From Phallusia fumigata (Eukaryota > Chordata > Ascidiacea > Phlebobranchia > Ascidiidae): a DNA stretch of 32,526 bases. A program made the position numbers and the translations under genes. The stretch is taken from positions 1-32,526 of the forward strand of contig QXVZ01030299.1 of NCBI GenBank assembly GCA_008931825.1. Direction: 5' to 3'. Positions 23,962 through 32,526 of the stretch are shown here, in pieces; position 1 is the first letter of the stretch; every line of letters begins with the position of its first letter. The notes below the pieces were generated by a model that was given only the letters and a program-made list of their open reading frames with translations, ran no database searches and was not told where the DNA came from.

Positions 23962-26900
23962 CTAAGTACCAAGGTAATATATATGGAGGATGTTGCAACA
24001 AGACCAATACAACTAAACAGACTAAACAACTCGTAGTATGAAACAAATTACTGTTTTAAGTAATTAAACGTAGACAAACCAACTTTAAACACACCAAATA
24101 ACAATTTGCTTCTGTTACTTTGGCACTTCTGATCGAACGAAACATTATCAAGACTGTTTGTCGTTCTACCACTGTTAAACCTCACAAAAATACTAGTTTT
24201 TTCGTTAAATAACTTGTAATTTTTGCTGACGTTTCGCCCACCAGCATAATGGGCTTCTTCAGAGCAATAAAGCGAAATCTGAAGAAGCCAATCGCAAAAA
24301 TTACTAGTTATTTAACGAAAAAACTAGTATTTTTGTGAGGTTTAACACTGGTAGAACGACAAACAGTCTTGTTAAGTATGCAACCCAGTGGACAAAACGT
24401 TTGAAGTAACATTTCAAATTTCTAACCTGTGATGCAAGAAACGTCGCTGATATTTGTGCCCGGGCCTACAAGTTTCTTTCCATCGGTTCCAACGTTGTAT
24501 GCTGATACGCTGACCCAATATGTAGCAGAATCACCAGACGAACAAGCATTCGGTATTTCGTAGCTTGTTGCAGTAGTTGTATATGATGTAGCTGGTGTTT
24601 TTTGTTGCAACGTCTTCCCATACGAAACGATAAAACCGTCCAACCGGCCGTTCTTGTGTCGAGGCGGTAACCATCGTAGAGTGATTGTTGGTTGGGCTTT
24701 CCATGTAAAGTGAAGTGGAACCCCAGGAGCTGTATCCAAAATAAAGTTGGTTAACATCGCGGTCAAGGTACATTTTTCCACAGCGTGGTTTAAGTCTGCT
24801 CCAAATGTTACTGTTGCTGCAAAAAATTTACACCGGGTTTTTAAACAAACTACTATTAGCTCTTTAATAAAATTTGCATCTGGCCAAGATGGCTCCACAC
24901 ATCTCGTTCGGTTTTGAATTTGAGCTGGAGTGTAAACGAGACCACGGTTTAAAAAAAACCGGTTGTGCATAGAATAGCCACAAGCTATCAATACTATGAG
25001 TCAGAATACTCATTTATTTTGACTGCTTTAACCCACCATAACGAGTTAAGTTTGTTTGGTTACGAGAGTTCATTATGTTGTTACGTCACCACAGAATGCG
25101 GTTGTTTCTTGGAAACAGATGTGTTGCAATAAATCAACTATTAACCAGAGGCAAACAACATACACTTGAAATAACATAGACTACGTTCCCTGTAAGGAAT
25201 CATAGGTGGTTTGGTGGTGAGTTCTACTTAAAACCGACAAACCAATAAACAAACTCAAATAGTTCATTCAATTTTGATACCTACCCTGAACTGATGTTGT
25301 CACACGTTGAGTTACTGAGGCGGGAAAACAAAATGGCAAAGTTGGTTTTGAACTGATGGCACCGTCGCAACAATATCCAAGTCCGACGTTGTATTCAGTA
25401 CCTCCGTAAATACTGTCCGAGATCATATGCCCACTTTTTACGCAGTTTTGTATCTATACACATAAAGTTGGCAAATTTTATTTCCTATTTGACAAGATGT
25501 GATTAAACAGAAACCTTACGACCGTATTGTGCATTTCTCGTCTACAAATGGACGCAAGTATATGCACCAGAAATCACAACAAAATTGCTTAAGTGATCAT
25601 GGAACTTTAAGTTATTTACCCTTTCAATGCTTGTATTTCGAATGCACTCGGAGAAGTTGCATTCCGCACCAGAAATTGGGGTGTAGATTGCCGACATTTT
25701 CAGATTTTTCTCTTCAACACTGCACCGAACGTTGCCTTTCCACGTAATGTTTACCCCGTTTAGCTCGTTTGCGCCAGCGTCTACCAGTTCAAAGTGGATT
25801 TTCGAAAGAGCTGGATCTTCTGTAATTAAGTGTCACTGATGTTTAAGTAACTTCAGATATTGTGTGTTAGGCTCTTTGTTGACCTTTAACAGCCTAATTC
25901 TGATACCTACCTTTAAATTACAAAATATGAATTATATGATATACATTATCGCATGAAATATTACATCCAGTTCGAAAAGGCGCTTTTTGTTTTAGTATCG
26001 TATCGTTGGTCAGTCACTTACGATAAATTCGGTTTGCCGGTTGAGAAACTATTAGGATTTCTTCACTTGCTACAGTTGAACATCGACGTAAGACTTTAGC
26101 TNCTGAACTGATGTTGTCACACGTTGAGTAACTGAGGCGGGAAAACAAAATGGCAAAGTTGGTTTTGAACTGATGGCCTCGTCGCAACAATATCCAAGTC
26201 CGACGCTGTATTCAGTACCTCCGTATATACTATCCGAGATCATATGGCCTTTTTGCACGCAGTTTTGTATCTATACACATAAAGTTGGCAAATTTTATTT
26301 CTCTTTTGACAAGAAATCTTACGACTGCCTTGTGCATTTCTCGTCTACAAATGGACGCAAGCATGCACCAGGAACCACAGCAAAATTGCTTGAGTGATCA
26401 CGGAACTGTTTACATTTCTGCTAAGGCTATTTACCCTTTCAATGCTTGTATTTCGAATGCACTCGGTGAAGTTGCATTCCGCACCAGAAATTGGGGTGTA
26501 AATTGCAGACATTTTCAGGTTTTTCTCTTCAACGCTGCACCGAACGTTGCCTTTCCACGTAATGTTTACGCCGTTCAGTTCGTTTGCGCCAGCGTCAACC
26601 AGTTCAAAGCGGATTTTCGAAAGAGCTGGATCTTCTGTAATTAGATGTCACTGATGTTTAAGTAACTTCATATATTGTGTGTTAGGCTCTTTGTTGACCT
26701 TTAACAGCCTAATTCTGATACCTACCTTTAAATTACAAAATATGAATTTTGTGATATACATTATCGCATGAAATATTACATTCAGCTGTAAAAGAGCTTT
26801 TTGTTTTGGTATCGTATCAATATCCAGTCACTTACGATAAATTCGGTTTGCCGGTTGAGAAACTATTAGGACTTCTTCACTTTCTACAGTTGAACATCGA

Positions 26901-29900
26901 CGTAAGACTTTAGCTGTATAGATGTTGCATGGCGAAACGTCATAACCGAAAATAGATATGGATCCGGATCCACACATAGTTTCGGTGACAATGTTTTCGC
27001 ATTTTTCGCTGGTCTTCGCAACTCTCCTCACTTTGCTTTCGCCAAATATCTCATTGAACGCGTTTCCCATTCTGCGTCATAGAACGTTTTGTTAGCATTG
27101 AGGACAGGTTACCAGTGGTTCCCAACCAGGGAGGAATTTGATGGGTTAAGGGGAGTAATTTACACTTCATAGCAAAGATATTCATGATAAGTGTAGTATT
27201 TCTTTTGAGGTAGACCAGTGGTTTACTTTTTATCACTTCTTGTCTAGTAAAGGAGGAATGTAAAGTTTCAAAATAAGCAAAGGGGAATGCATCAAAAAAG
27301 GTTGGGAACCACTTGGCTAAACTATGAAAAGAGTTCTTCACCTTGGCGACGCACAAATTTGAACGATGCAAGTGTCGGCACCGCACGCGTTCACCGGTGG
27401 ATCCCACGATACCGATTCTCGCACATTGTCCAATTGGATTTTGACATTCGTAATTGGTTTCCATTCTGGGGAGAAAACAATTACATTGGGTCAATAAAAT
27501 AGTTACAAATCAAAATGTAGAATTGAAAACAAAATGCCATAGTTGCAAATGTCACAATTTACCAAACACCACCAGTGCAGCGAAGTAACGCATCGCTGCC
27601 CAAACCGATTCAAGCAGATTGGCTGGTAGTTTTAGAAACTTAGAAATAAAGCTATTTCCAACTTTCTCGGTAAACTTAATAATCTTACGTGGATTCACAG
27701 AAAGTGTCCGTTGGTCGGACGCGGAGCATCCAATTTTATTGCAGAACTGTCCTTTCACCCTTATCTCACTGAAGGGTAAATTAAGTTCAAGGTGGGTCTC
27801 AAAACTTGTCTTGTAAGATTCCGATCTCTAAAATCAACATACTTATCGTCACCGTTGCTAGCAGTAATCTATACGAACTGAAGATCTTAACTTACGTTTA
27901 CTGAACTACCACCATACGTAATAATCAGTTTGTAGTGAAAACCAGGTTCGTCAGTTCTTGCGTAAGGATGCCACTGCAGCTGCAAGACGCAACTTCGTGT
28001 ATTGGAAATAATGCCTTGCATACTTTCGAAGTGGAATTTTGATGTCGGCACTACAAAACGAACGGAAAATTACCAGCGTTTGGCTAAAATACAGTAGAAG
28101 TGTTAAGCCTTCTTAAAGGCAGAAACATGGCGGTTAAGAAATTTACAGTAATTTTTAAAGGAAGTACAGAAAACAGCTGAGCTGTACTAATAAAAATCCT
28201 AGGTTACTTTAAACTTTAGAATGGCGTTCAACGTTAATGCAAAAGTTTTCTTAACATGCTTTTTGCGCACCATAAATTGATATCTTGTTGCGAAAAATTT
28301 ACACTTATGGGTAAACTTGTTTGCAGGAACATTTGCATAATACTATGAATAAAAAAGTACCGTTGTGATCTGTGTCACGTGACGTGATGTTGCTCCAGTC
28401 GCTCCAAAATCCACTAAACATCTCGCCGCTCGGTTTCGCTGCAACCTGAACTTGATAATTGCTTCCCGAGCGTAAACTGGTTATGACGTATGATGTTTCA
28501 GTGATGTCATCAATAGTCTGCAATGAAGGAAACAGAACCTTTTTCGCTTACAAAATTGAGTGTGCTGATACATTTTTACACATGTTGAAGCAAATAAAAC
28601 TGGTCAATAAATCTTAAAACTCTGCAGTTTTAGGTTAAAATTGGATTATTGTAATTTAGTGTTTTATGTAGGTTTACAGACACAACCATGACGGACTCTT
28701 TGGTGGCATGGTGCACCGATCATTGCATTTGCAATGTGATCAAAACAAACCTCGCACGAGTTTTTTCAAAATCACGTTTTGCAAACCTAAGCTTTTTGCG
28801 GTAAATCGAACTTGCGTGATGACGATCATAAGCAAACACTAACATACGGGATAAGAATCAGATGAACGCTTTGCAAAAACACTCGGTGCTCAGCGCAAGG
28901 TTGTCATGATCAGCTTCTGAGAACTTACGTGCCAGGAATCTGCATGAGCAGACACGCGATATCGAAGTTTGTAGACGAGAGCGATGAGACGGTGCACATC
29001 GGGTTTATTCCACTGCACACGCAAAGAGGTAGAGCGGTGGCCGGTAGTTTGGCCATGTTGGGTGATTTGTACATTCCTTGGCGGATTTGGTGTGACTAAC
29101 ATAAAAAATCGCGTTTTGAAAAGTACTGTCGGCGACCTCCGATGCGGTAACGCCCCATGCAGTATGCAAATTTGCAAAAGCCCATGCAAAATAATTAACA
29201 TGCGGGAGAAGATGAGAGTAAATATGTCAACTCATGCAAGTTAATGCAATTACATTTTTGAAAAATATGCATTTTTGTCTTAAACGGACTCACATACATT
29301 GCCATTTTTGCATAGAAAACGATGTTTTAAAGATTAAACTTTAGATGTTTTAAAGATTAAACTTTAATTACTTCCATGAGGCAATGCTACTGTTAAAACT
29401 CGGAGTTTCAAAAAAAAACAGGAATATCATGCCACCCATTTTGTGTGTATTACCCCACATTTGCGGAAACTCATTTGAAGGCAATGAAATTGCGTTTCCC
29501 AGTTCGTTGGAGGCGTTAACCTGCAGCACATACATGGGCAGGACACCATGCGAGTTCAGATCAGTTTCTGTTATGGGTGACAACAAGATCGAGCAGCAAA
29601 TCGGCCGCTCAAAAGCGGATCTAGTCAGCTCGCAATGCGAACGATTTTGTGAAGTAGTTTGTTGCTGGATGAGGTTGCTGGCCGATCTGCGAAAACGGAT
29701 TGCAGAGAAAGTTTTGAGAATTTGTGGCCACGAACAAGTACTGCGACACGGTGTCGCGGCCTTTCGATTTTCCGGCTTACTTTCGATTGCTTATGGGGTC
29801 AATGTGCAAATGAGAGTCCATTTTGTGCAAAGCCGTTTTTTGGGTGAATCAACTTAGTTTGGCCACTAAATTTTCGGCCAATATTGAATATTTTCATTTA

Positions 29901-31968
29901 GAGCTACAAATTTTCGATAATTTACCACGTGTTTCAAAAAATGGCATTCGTGGCAGTCAAAAAGGCAAAAGACGTGTTTACAAAAGTGCCATTTGTGTCA
30001 CTTTCAACTGGTTTGACATTTTTAATACCCAAATCAGTTTCTCCCTATAGATTGCATGATTTACATTAGTTGACAGTAATTATGACAAGCAAATTACATG
30101 TGATTTTGTTCAAACATATTTTACACAACTATAATAATTCGCCGGCTAGTAATTAAATGTTGTTTAATCGCTCAGTAATTACACAAGACAGAAAATAGGT
30201 GACAGTTTCTCAGGCAAAAACATTTTGATTTTTAAAACAAAAGTGTTCCTGGTTTGTCCTGTGCAAAATATTTTTACCGATTTCGTGCGGGAAAATTGTC
30301 ACTGCTTCCGAATACGAAGTGCCCAGTTCGTTGTGGGCCGATATTGTTACACTCAAACTCTGTAGATATATGTGCAACACGTATATATCGGAGCAACCAT
30401 TTTCAACATCGGCATTTCCTCGTTCTCTATGGTAAAATTGTAACAGTTTTCCTGTATCCTGACTAGGGATGGTTGGGCCTACCCTGATGTGCTATATTCC
30501 ACTGCATATGTGGTGTTCAGGTTAGTATCTCGTCCAGCCTTCCAGCAGCACAAAAGGTAGGTTAAATAGCCATTTGTTTCACATGAGACGTCATACGGGG
30601 CGTGAGGTGGATCTGCGACCAAAAAATGCAAAATATAGAAAATATGCAACCGGGGCAGAAAAAAAACAAGGTTAAAATAAAAAATACAGTTGTTCTTTTG
30701 TCTTTCGCATGTATGCTGCAGGAGAACTGATCTTTTTAAAAGGTAAATATCTTACATCCAACTTCTAGCTGTGTTATTCCCAATGGTTCAGACGCATTTG
30801 GGTAAAAGCAGCCATAGAAACCGGATGAATCGANGGAGAACTGATCTTTTTAAAAGGTAAATATCTTACATCCAACTTCTAGCTGTGTTATTCCCAATGG
30901 TTCAGACGCATTTGGGTAAAAGCAGCCATAGAAACCGGATGAATCGACGCTGACATTTCGGAAAGTGATGTTAGAACTGTCTTCATCAACGTCGATCCAG
31001 TATTTATCGTCAACCTGCAACGATACCATTCCAAGTTTACTGCATGGTGATATTAATATAGTTGTATTGCACATTTAAATCCGTAAGATTTTGATAAGTA
31101 CAGGCATAAATAAAAATATATTTTCAATCGATACAAAATGAAGTTCTGTTGTGCTTTGCACCGCAACTGTTGGGAATTGTACATGAGACTTTTACCCGTG
31201 TCACAAGTCGAGTAACTCACTCGGCACGTCCAAGTCAAGTTTGATTCTTTGTGCTTAGTTATGCGAGTCAAGTCAAGTCGACTTTGTTCTAAAACTCGAA
31301 TTAGGTTCAAGTCATCATAAAAGTTGAGTTTTCATAAAAAATACCATTTCACAACGATTTACGACCCACTGCGAAACCGACTTATAAGATTGATTTGGAA
31401 GATTATGTCGACATCACAAGAACAGTTATTTACAAACTTTCGCGAACACCTCAAAGTTTACGATTTTTGTGACTGGAGTCGAGCGTTTTTCTAGAAGTGA
31501 CCAGGGGTGAAGTGGCAATTTCTCTTTCCCTAAACTCGAATCCAATGACCTAACATTCACTACACTCCTGGTAGTGACTCGAGTCAGGTCGGGCCTTTTT
31601 AGAAATCGTGATTGCAACAGACGAGTGTCTCACTCGAGTCATAACAACACAGCTTTTTGAATTTTAGTTTTGATATTACATATATTTTAAACATAAATGC
31701 ATTATCAAATATCTGGTTAAATAACGTCGAAATGAGTCATTTGTAAACAATGGTTACATACCTCGGTTTTCCTTCGCCAAACCATGCCGCCTCTAAGCCT
31801 TTTGTTTGGTAACAAAGACAGATTAGCTTGATGACTTGCGTCGAGGCAGTTTATACTGGCGTTTTCTCCGACTTCAACAACATGAGTTTGGCCACTTTCT
31901 GAGTACGATGCAAAACAAACAACTGCAAGTCCCCATATGACCCCACCTATTTGGTAATCAGTCCTCAT
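20339..31968 (-). CDS. gp130-like: gp130 (IL6ST)-like class I cytokine receptor, complete
   Basis: This is a single-pass receptor that would signal through JAK kinases. Exons are 31968-31762, 31014-30870, 30612-30483, alternatives 30462-30278 or 29686-29454, 29095-28929, 28517-28361, 28050-27896, 27827-27689, 27465-27342, 27071-26836, 26634-26435 (or allelic copy 25819-25620), 25453-25285, 24729-24427, 23961-23712, 23292-23129, 22816-22480, 21885-21732, 21441-21022 and 20503-20339. Phases close throughout: 1268 or 1284 residues depending on the alternative exon. The layout is signal peptide, Ig, two-domain cytokine-binding module with GFWSDWS, four FN3 domains, membrane helix, Box 1 and tail. 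The D2 spacing C-x10-C-C-W-K-A-G-R-x-T, the linker VTPNPPRN and Box 1 IWPPVPDP all resemble gp130. GCSFR and LIFR are the alternatives. The N-terminal Ig and single cytokine-binding module favour gp130/GCSFR over LIFR. Confidence 0.9.
24149..24371. mobile_element. 223-base foldback MITE in a receptor intron
   Basis: Left arm 24149-24226 and right arm 24294-24371 are inverted copies of about 78 bases with only about two mismatches. The ends are CAAGACTGTTTG and its complement. The middle (24227-24293) carries a further inverted pair, GGCTTCTTCAGA and TCTGAAGAAGCC, so nearly the whole element can fold into one hairpin. The right flank is TTAA and the left flank TTAT, which may be a decayed TTAA target site. 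It has no coding capacity. It sits in the intron between the D7 exon and the membrane exon. Confidence 0.85.
24223..24267 (-). ncRNA. Hammerhead-ribozyme-like core inside the foldback element
   Basis: Reading the minus strand from 24267: TTGCT, CTGAAGA, A, GCCCA, a 9-base loop, TGGGC, GAAAC, GTC, AGCAA. CTGAAGA fits the conserved CUGANGA box, and GCCCA/TGGGC pair as a 5-bp stem II. GAAA and GTC fit the second box and cleavage triplet, and TTGCT/AGCAA pair perfectly as stem I. Stem III would be only two pairs (AC/GT), as in the dimer-acting minimal hammerheads of Penelope-like elements and retrozymes. One extra A separates CUGANGA from stem II. Activity is untested. Confidence 0.45.
25286..26915. 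repeat. Head-to-tail near-duplicate around N 26102, probable unmerged alleles
   Basis: Positions 25286-26101 and 26103-26915 are near-copies of about 815 bases with substitutions and several short indels. Each includes the whole D6 FN3 exon pair: 25819-25620 and 25453-25285 in copy 1, 26634-26435 and 26270-26103 in copy 2. Copy 1 also ends with part of the D5 exon and is cut there by the N. Coding differences are few (for example GCCDGA versus CCDEAI in the two copies), while introns differ more. A single D6 domain is the likely truth. Confidence 0.85.
27113..27313. mobile_element. hAT-type MITE in the D5 intron
   Basis: The element starts CAGTGGTTCCCAACC at 27113 and ends with the near-perfect inverted copy GGTTGGGAACCACT at 27313. 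CAGTGGTTCCCAACC is a widespread terminal inverted repeat of hAT transposons. At about 200 bases without a transposase it is a non-autonomous MITE. The flanking eight bases agree only partly (GGTTAC versus GGCTAAAC), so the target duplication is decayed. It makes up most of the intron 27341-27072. Confidence 0.65.
28361..29095 (-). other. gp130-like: Receptor D3 exons with the WSDWS motif
   Basis: Exon 29095-28929 starts VTPNPPRNVQI, the proline-rich D2-D3 linker also seen in gp130, and includes LRVQWNKPD. Exon 28517-28361 contains NYQVQVAAKP and GFWSDWSNIT, a perfect WSxWS signature of class I cytokine receptors. Together they form one FN3 domain. The phases are 1 in, 0 between, 1 out. Confidence 0.9.
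29321..29366. repeat. Two tandem 23-base copies
   Basis: GATGTTTTAAAGATTAAAC followed by TTTA occurs twice head to tail in the intron between exon B of D2 (29454) and the D3 exon (29095). It is AT-rich and probably a replication-slippage product. Confidence 0.8.
29454..29686 (-). other. gp130-like: Alternative exon B for the second half of cytokine-binding domain D2
   Basis: The acceptor is pyrimidine-rich (TTTTCGCAG ending at 29687) and the donor GTAATA begins at 29453. It is entered in phase 2 and left in phase 1 (233 bases), the same as exon A. It encodes SHCELTRSAFERPICC and ends MYVLQVNASNELGNAI, paralogous to exon A around the NELG turn. Its cysteine spacing (C-x10-C) resembles the second disulphide of gp130 D2 better than exon A does. 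A shorter form starting at 29620 is also phase-compatible. A plus-strand open frame on the same bases is a shadow. Confidence 0.6.
30278..30462 (-). other. gp130-like: Alternative exon A for the second half of cytokine-binding domain D2
   Basis: The acceptor CCCTAG ends at 30463 and the donor GTAAAA begins at 30277. It is entered in phase 2 and left in phase 1 (185 bases). It encodes strands ending in VTISAHNELGTSYSEAVTIF, which matches the gp130 D2 stretch ending in an N-x-LG turn. It joins in frame to exon 30612-30483 before it and to exon 29095-28929 after it. The domain would be about 103 residues, the usual size. It cannot be joined to alternative exon B without a frameshift. Confidence 0.7.
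30721..30947. repeat. Identical 113-base duplicate around N 30834
   Basis: Positions 30721-30833 and 30835-30947 look identical, with the single N between them. The duplicated piece is the 3' part of Ig exon 31014-30870 plus its donor and 34 bases of intron. Copy 1 (the one nearer the left) is cut by the N, so it cannot be a functional exon. It is an overlapping contig end left in place by assembly. Confidence 0.88.
30870..31968 (-). other. gp130-like: Receptor exons 1-2: signal peptide and Ig domain
   Basis: Exon 1 (31968-31762) opens with MRTDYQIGGVIWGLAVVCFA, a charged start then a hydrophobic core typical of a signal peptide. It then gives the first Ig half, with the cysteine in INCLD and the tryptophan in GGMVWRRK. 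Exon 2 (31014-30870) supplies the second half with DSSGFYGCFYP, the D-x-G-x-Y-x-C motif. N-linked sites (NAS, NLS, NIT, NVS) are frequent. The gp130 D1 domain is also Ig-like. The intron between them (31761-31015) contains the GAGTC-rich repeat stretch. Confidence 0.85.
31190..31640. repeat. GAGTC/AAGTC-rich repeated stretch in receptor intron 1
   Basis: The first receptor intron holds many short imperfect copies of GAGTC, AAGTC and CTCGAGT. They cluster at 31205-31315 (such as GAGTCAAGTCAAGTCGAC) and 31470-31640 (such as TCACTCGAGTC), partly in inverted orientation. This looks like a decayed foldback or satellite-like element. There is no coding frame of interest. Boundaries are approximate. 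Confidence 0.4.
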
Positions 31969-32526
31969 TGGAATGATATCGCATAACTTTCATTCAGCAA
32001 TGCACGAGGAGCTTGGTTGGTAGCCCTTATGTCTTGACAAAATGGCGCTGCTGAAACATAACGCTAAAATGTGTTTCGAACAGTCTCGGGCTATCCGCAG
32101 GGAACTCTCCAACCAGATAGATAACAGTATTGAATTTACTTCCTACTCAACAACTGTAACAATAAAGCCTTCTCTTCTTATGTTTTGAGCAAAAGAGTTA
32201 GCACTGCCAACATGTAGAAGACATGCAACACGACCAGCAGCAAATATTCCGGCAACAGAGCAGTCGCGTGGCTTCAAATTTCTCAAACAGTTCTCACCCC
32301 CTCGGACATCTAGCTTTGCGAACAGTCACGTTTACCTCACTGTTTTTCGTCTAGTACAGTGCCCGGGGCTATAGTGTGACGTAAAAGCGCATACACAGAC
32401 TAAATTAACGTGCCACATTGCTTGGTTTTTCAATTTGGCAGTGTGTTCCTTAACACCCTTTACCACTGAATTCGGCCTTGGTTAATGTTTGACAAAGGTG
32501 CCCTGTCTGACGTCACCATAGGCGTT
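31969..32526. promoter_or_regulatory. Upstream region of the receptor gene, with one weak plus-strand ORF
   Basis: This is the 5' flank of the minus-strand receptor gene and should contain its promoter and 5' untranslated region; no TATA box is obvious. On the plus strand a 48-codon frame runs 32042-32188, starting MALLKHNAKMCFEQSRAIRR after a reasonable start context (AAAATGG). It could be the first exon of a divergent gene or chance. I recognise no homologue. Confidence 0.3.

Larger units (their letters stand above)
24427..28050 (-). other. gp130-like: Four membrane-proximal FN3 domains (D4-D7)
   Basis: D4 is encoded by 28050-27896 and 27827-27689, D5 by 27465-27342 and 27071-26836, D6 by 26634-26435 and 25453-25285, and D7 by the single exon 24729-24427. 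D4, D5 and D6 each have one internal intron; D7 does not. D5 and D6 each carry about eight cysteines (for example SECIRNT, GYCCDGA, SEKCENI), unusual for FN3. D7 is the most typical FN3 (RWLPPRHKNG, YWVSVSAYN). Vertebrate gp130 and GCSFR have three FN3 domains here. The exon pair for D6 is present twice because of an assembly join. Confidence 0.75.

Noticed and set aside
29384-29857. Plus-strand open frame of 157 codons
   Set aside because: It is antisense to receptor exon B (29686-29454), which has matching phases and homology. The plus frame has no recognisable domain.
1-32526. tR​NA, rRNA, CRISPR, phage or bacterial operon features
   Set aside because: Nothing of this kind was seen. The DNA is intron-rich animal sequence and spacing of repeats does not fit a CRISPR array.

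Overview
The window is animal nuclear DNA, AT-rich, with short exons (about 50-420 bases) and GT-AG introns. Protein content points to a chordate outside the vertebrates, most likely a solitary ascidian such as Ciona. The species is an inference from gene content, intron style and the very high allelic divergence; nothing in the sequence names it. No bacterial or viral genes, tRNA, rRNA or CRISPR were seen.

Three multi-exon genes fill the window. (1) Positions 14-13611, minus strand: KNTC1 (Rod), the large subunit of the Rod-Zw10-Zwilch kinetochore complex. The start codon is present; the 3' end runs off the left edge. (2) Positions 14287-19008, plus strand: a complete 13-exon CLIP4-type gene with ankyrin repeats and three CAP-Gly domains, 626 residues. 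It is head-to-head with KNTC1 across about 675 bases holding an E2F-like site. (3) Positions 20339-31968, minus strand: a class I cytokine receptor of the gp130 (IL6ST) type. In order it has a signal peptide, Ig domain, cytokine-binding module with a perfect WSDWS motif, four further fibronectin III (FN3) domains, a membrane segment, a gp130-like Box 1 (IWPPVPDP) and a long tyrosine- and serine-rich tail. CLIP4 and the receptor converge.

I rebuilt the exons by hand from splice signals, codon phase and remembered vertebrate homologues. The phases close for all of CLIP4 and the receptor, and for KNTC1 except at two places. At the single N at 11870, part of the propeller and the following exons are missing. 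Between 2859 and 2251 the phases do not match.

The main biological candidates are: (a) two alternative exons (30278-30462 and 29454-29686) with identical phases, each able to complete the first FN3 domain of the cytokine-binding module, which phase makes mutually exclusive; (b) a 223-base foldback element in a receptor intron carrying a hammerhead-ribozyme-like core; (c) a gp130-like receptor with one extra FN3 domain, cysteine-rich FN3 domains, ITIM-like and YxxM motifs, a DSGxxS degron and no YxxQ.

The main caveat is assembly. Four of the five single Ns (3592, 19973, 26102, 30834) sit exactly at the junction of head-to-tail near-duplicates. These look like unmerged allelic contig ends, not real duplications. 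The fifth N (11870) hides a deletion.
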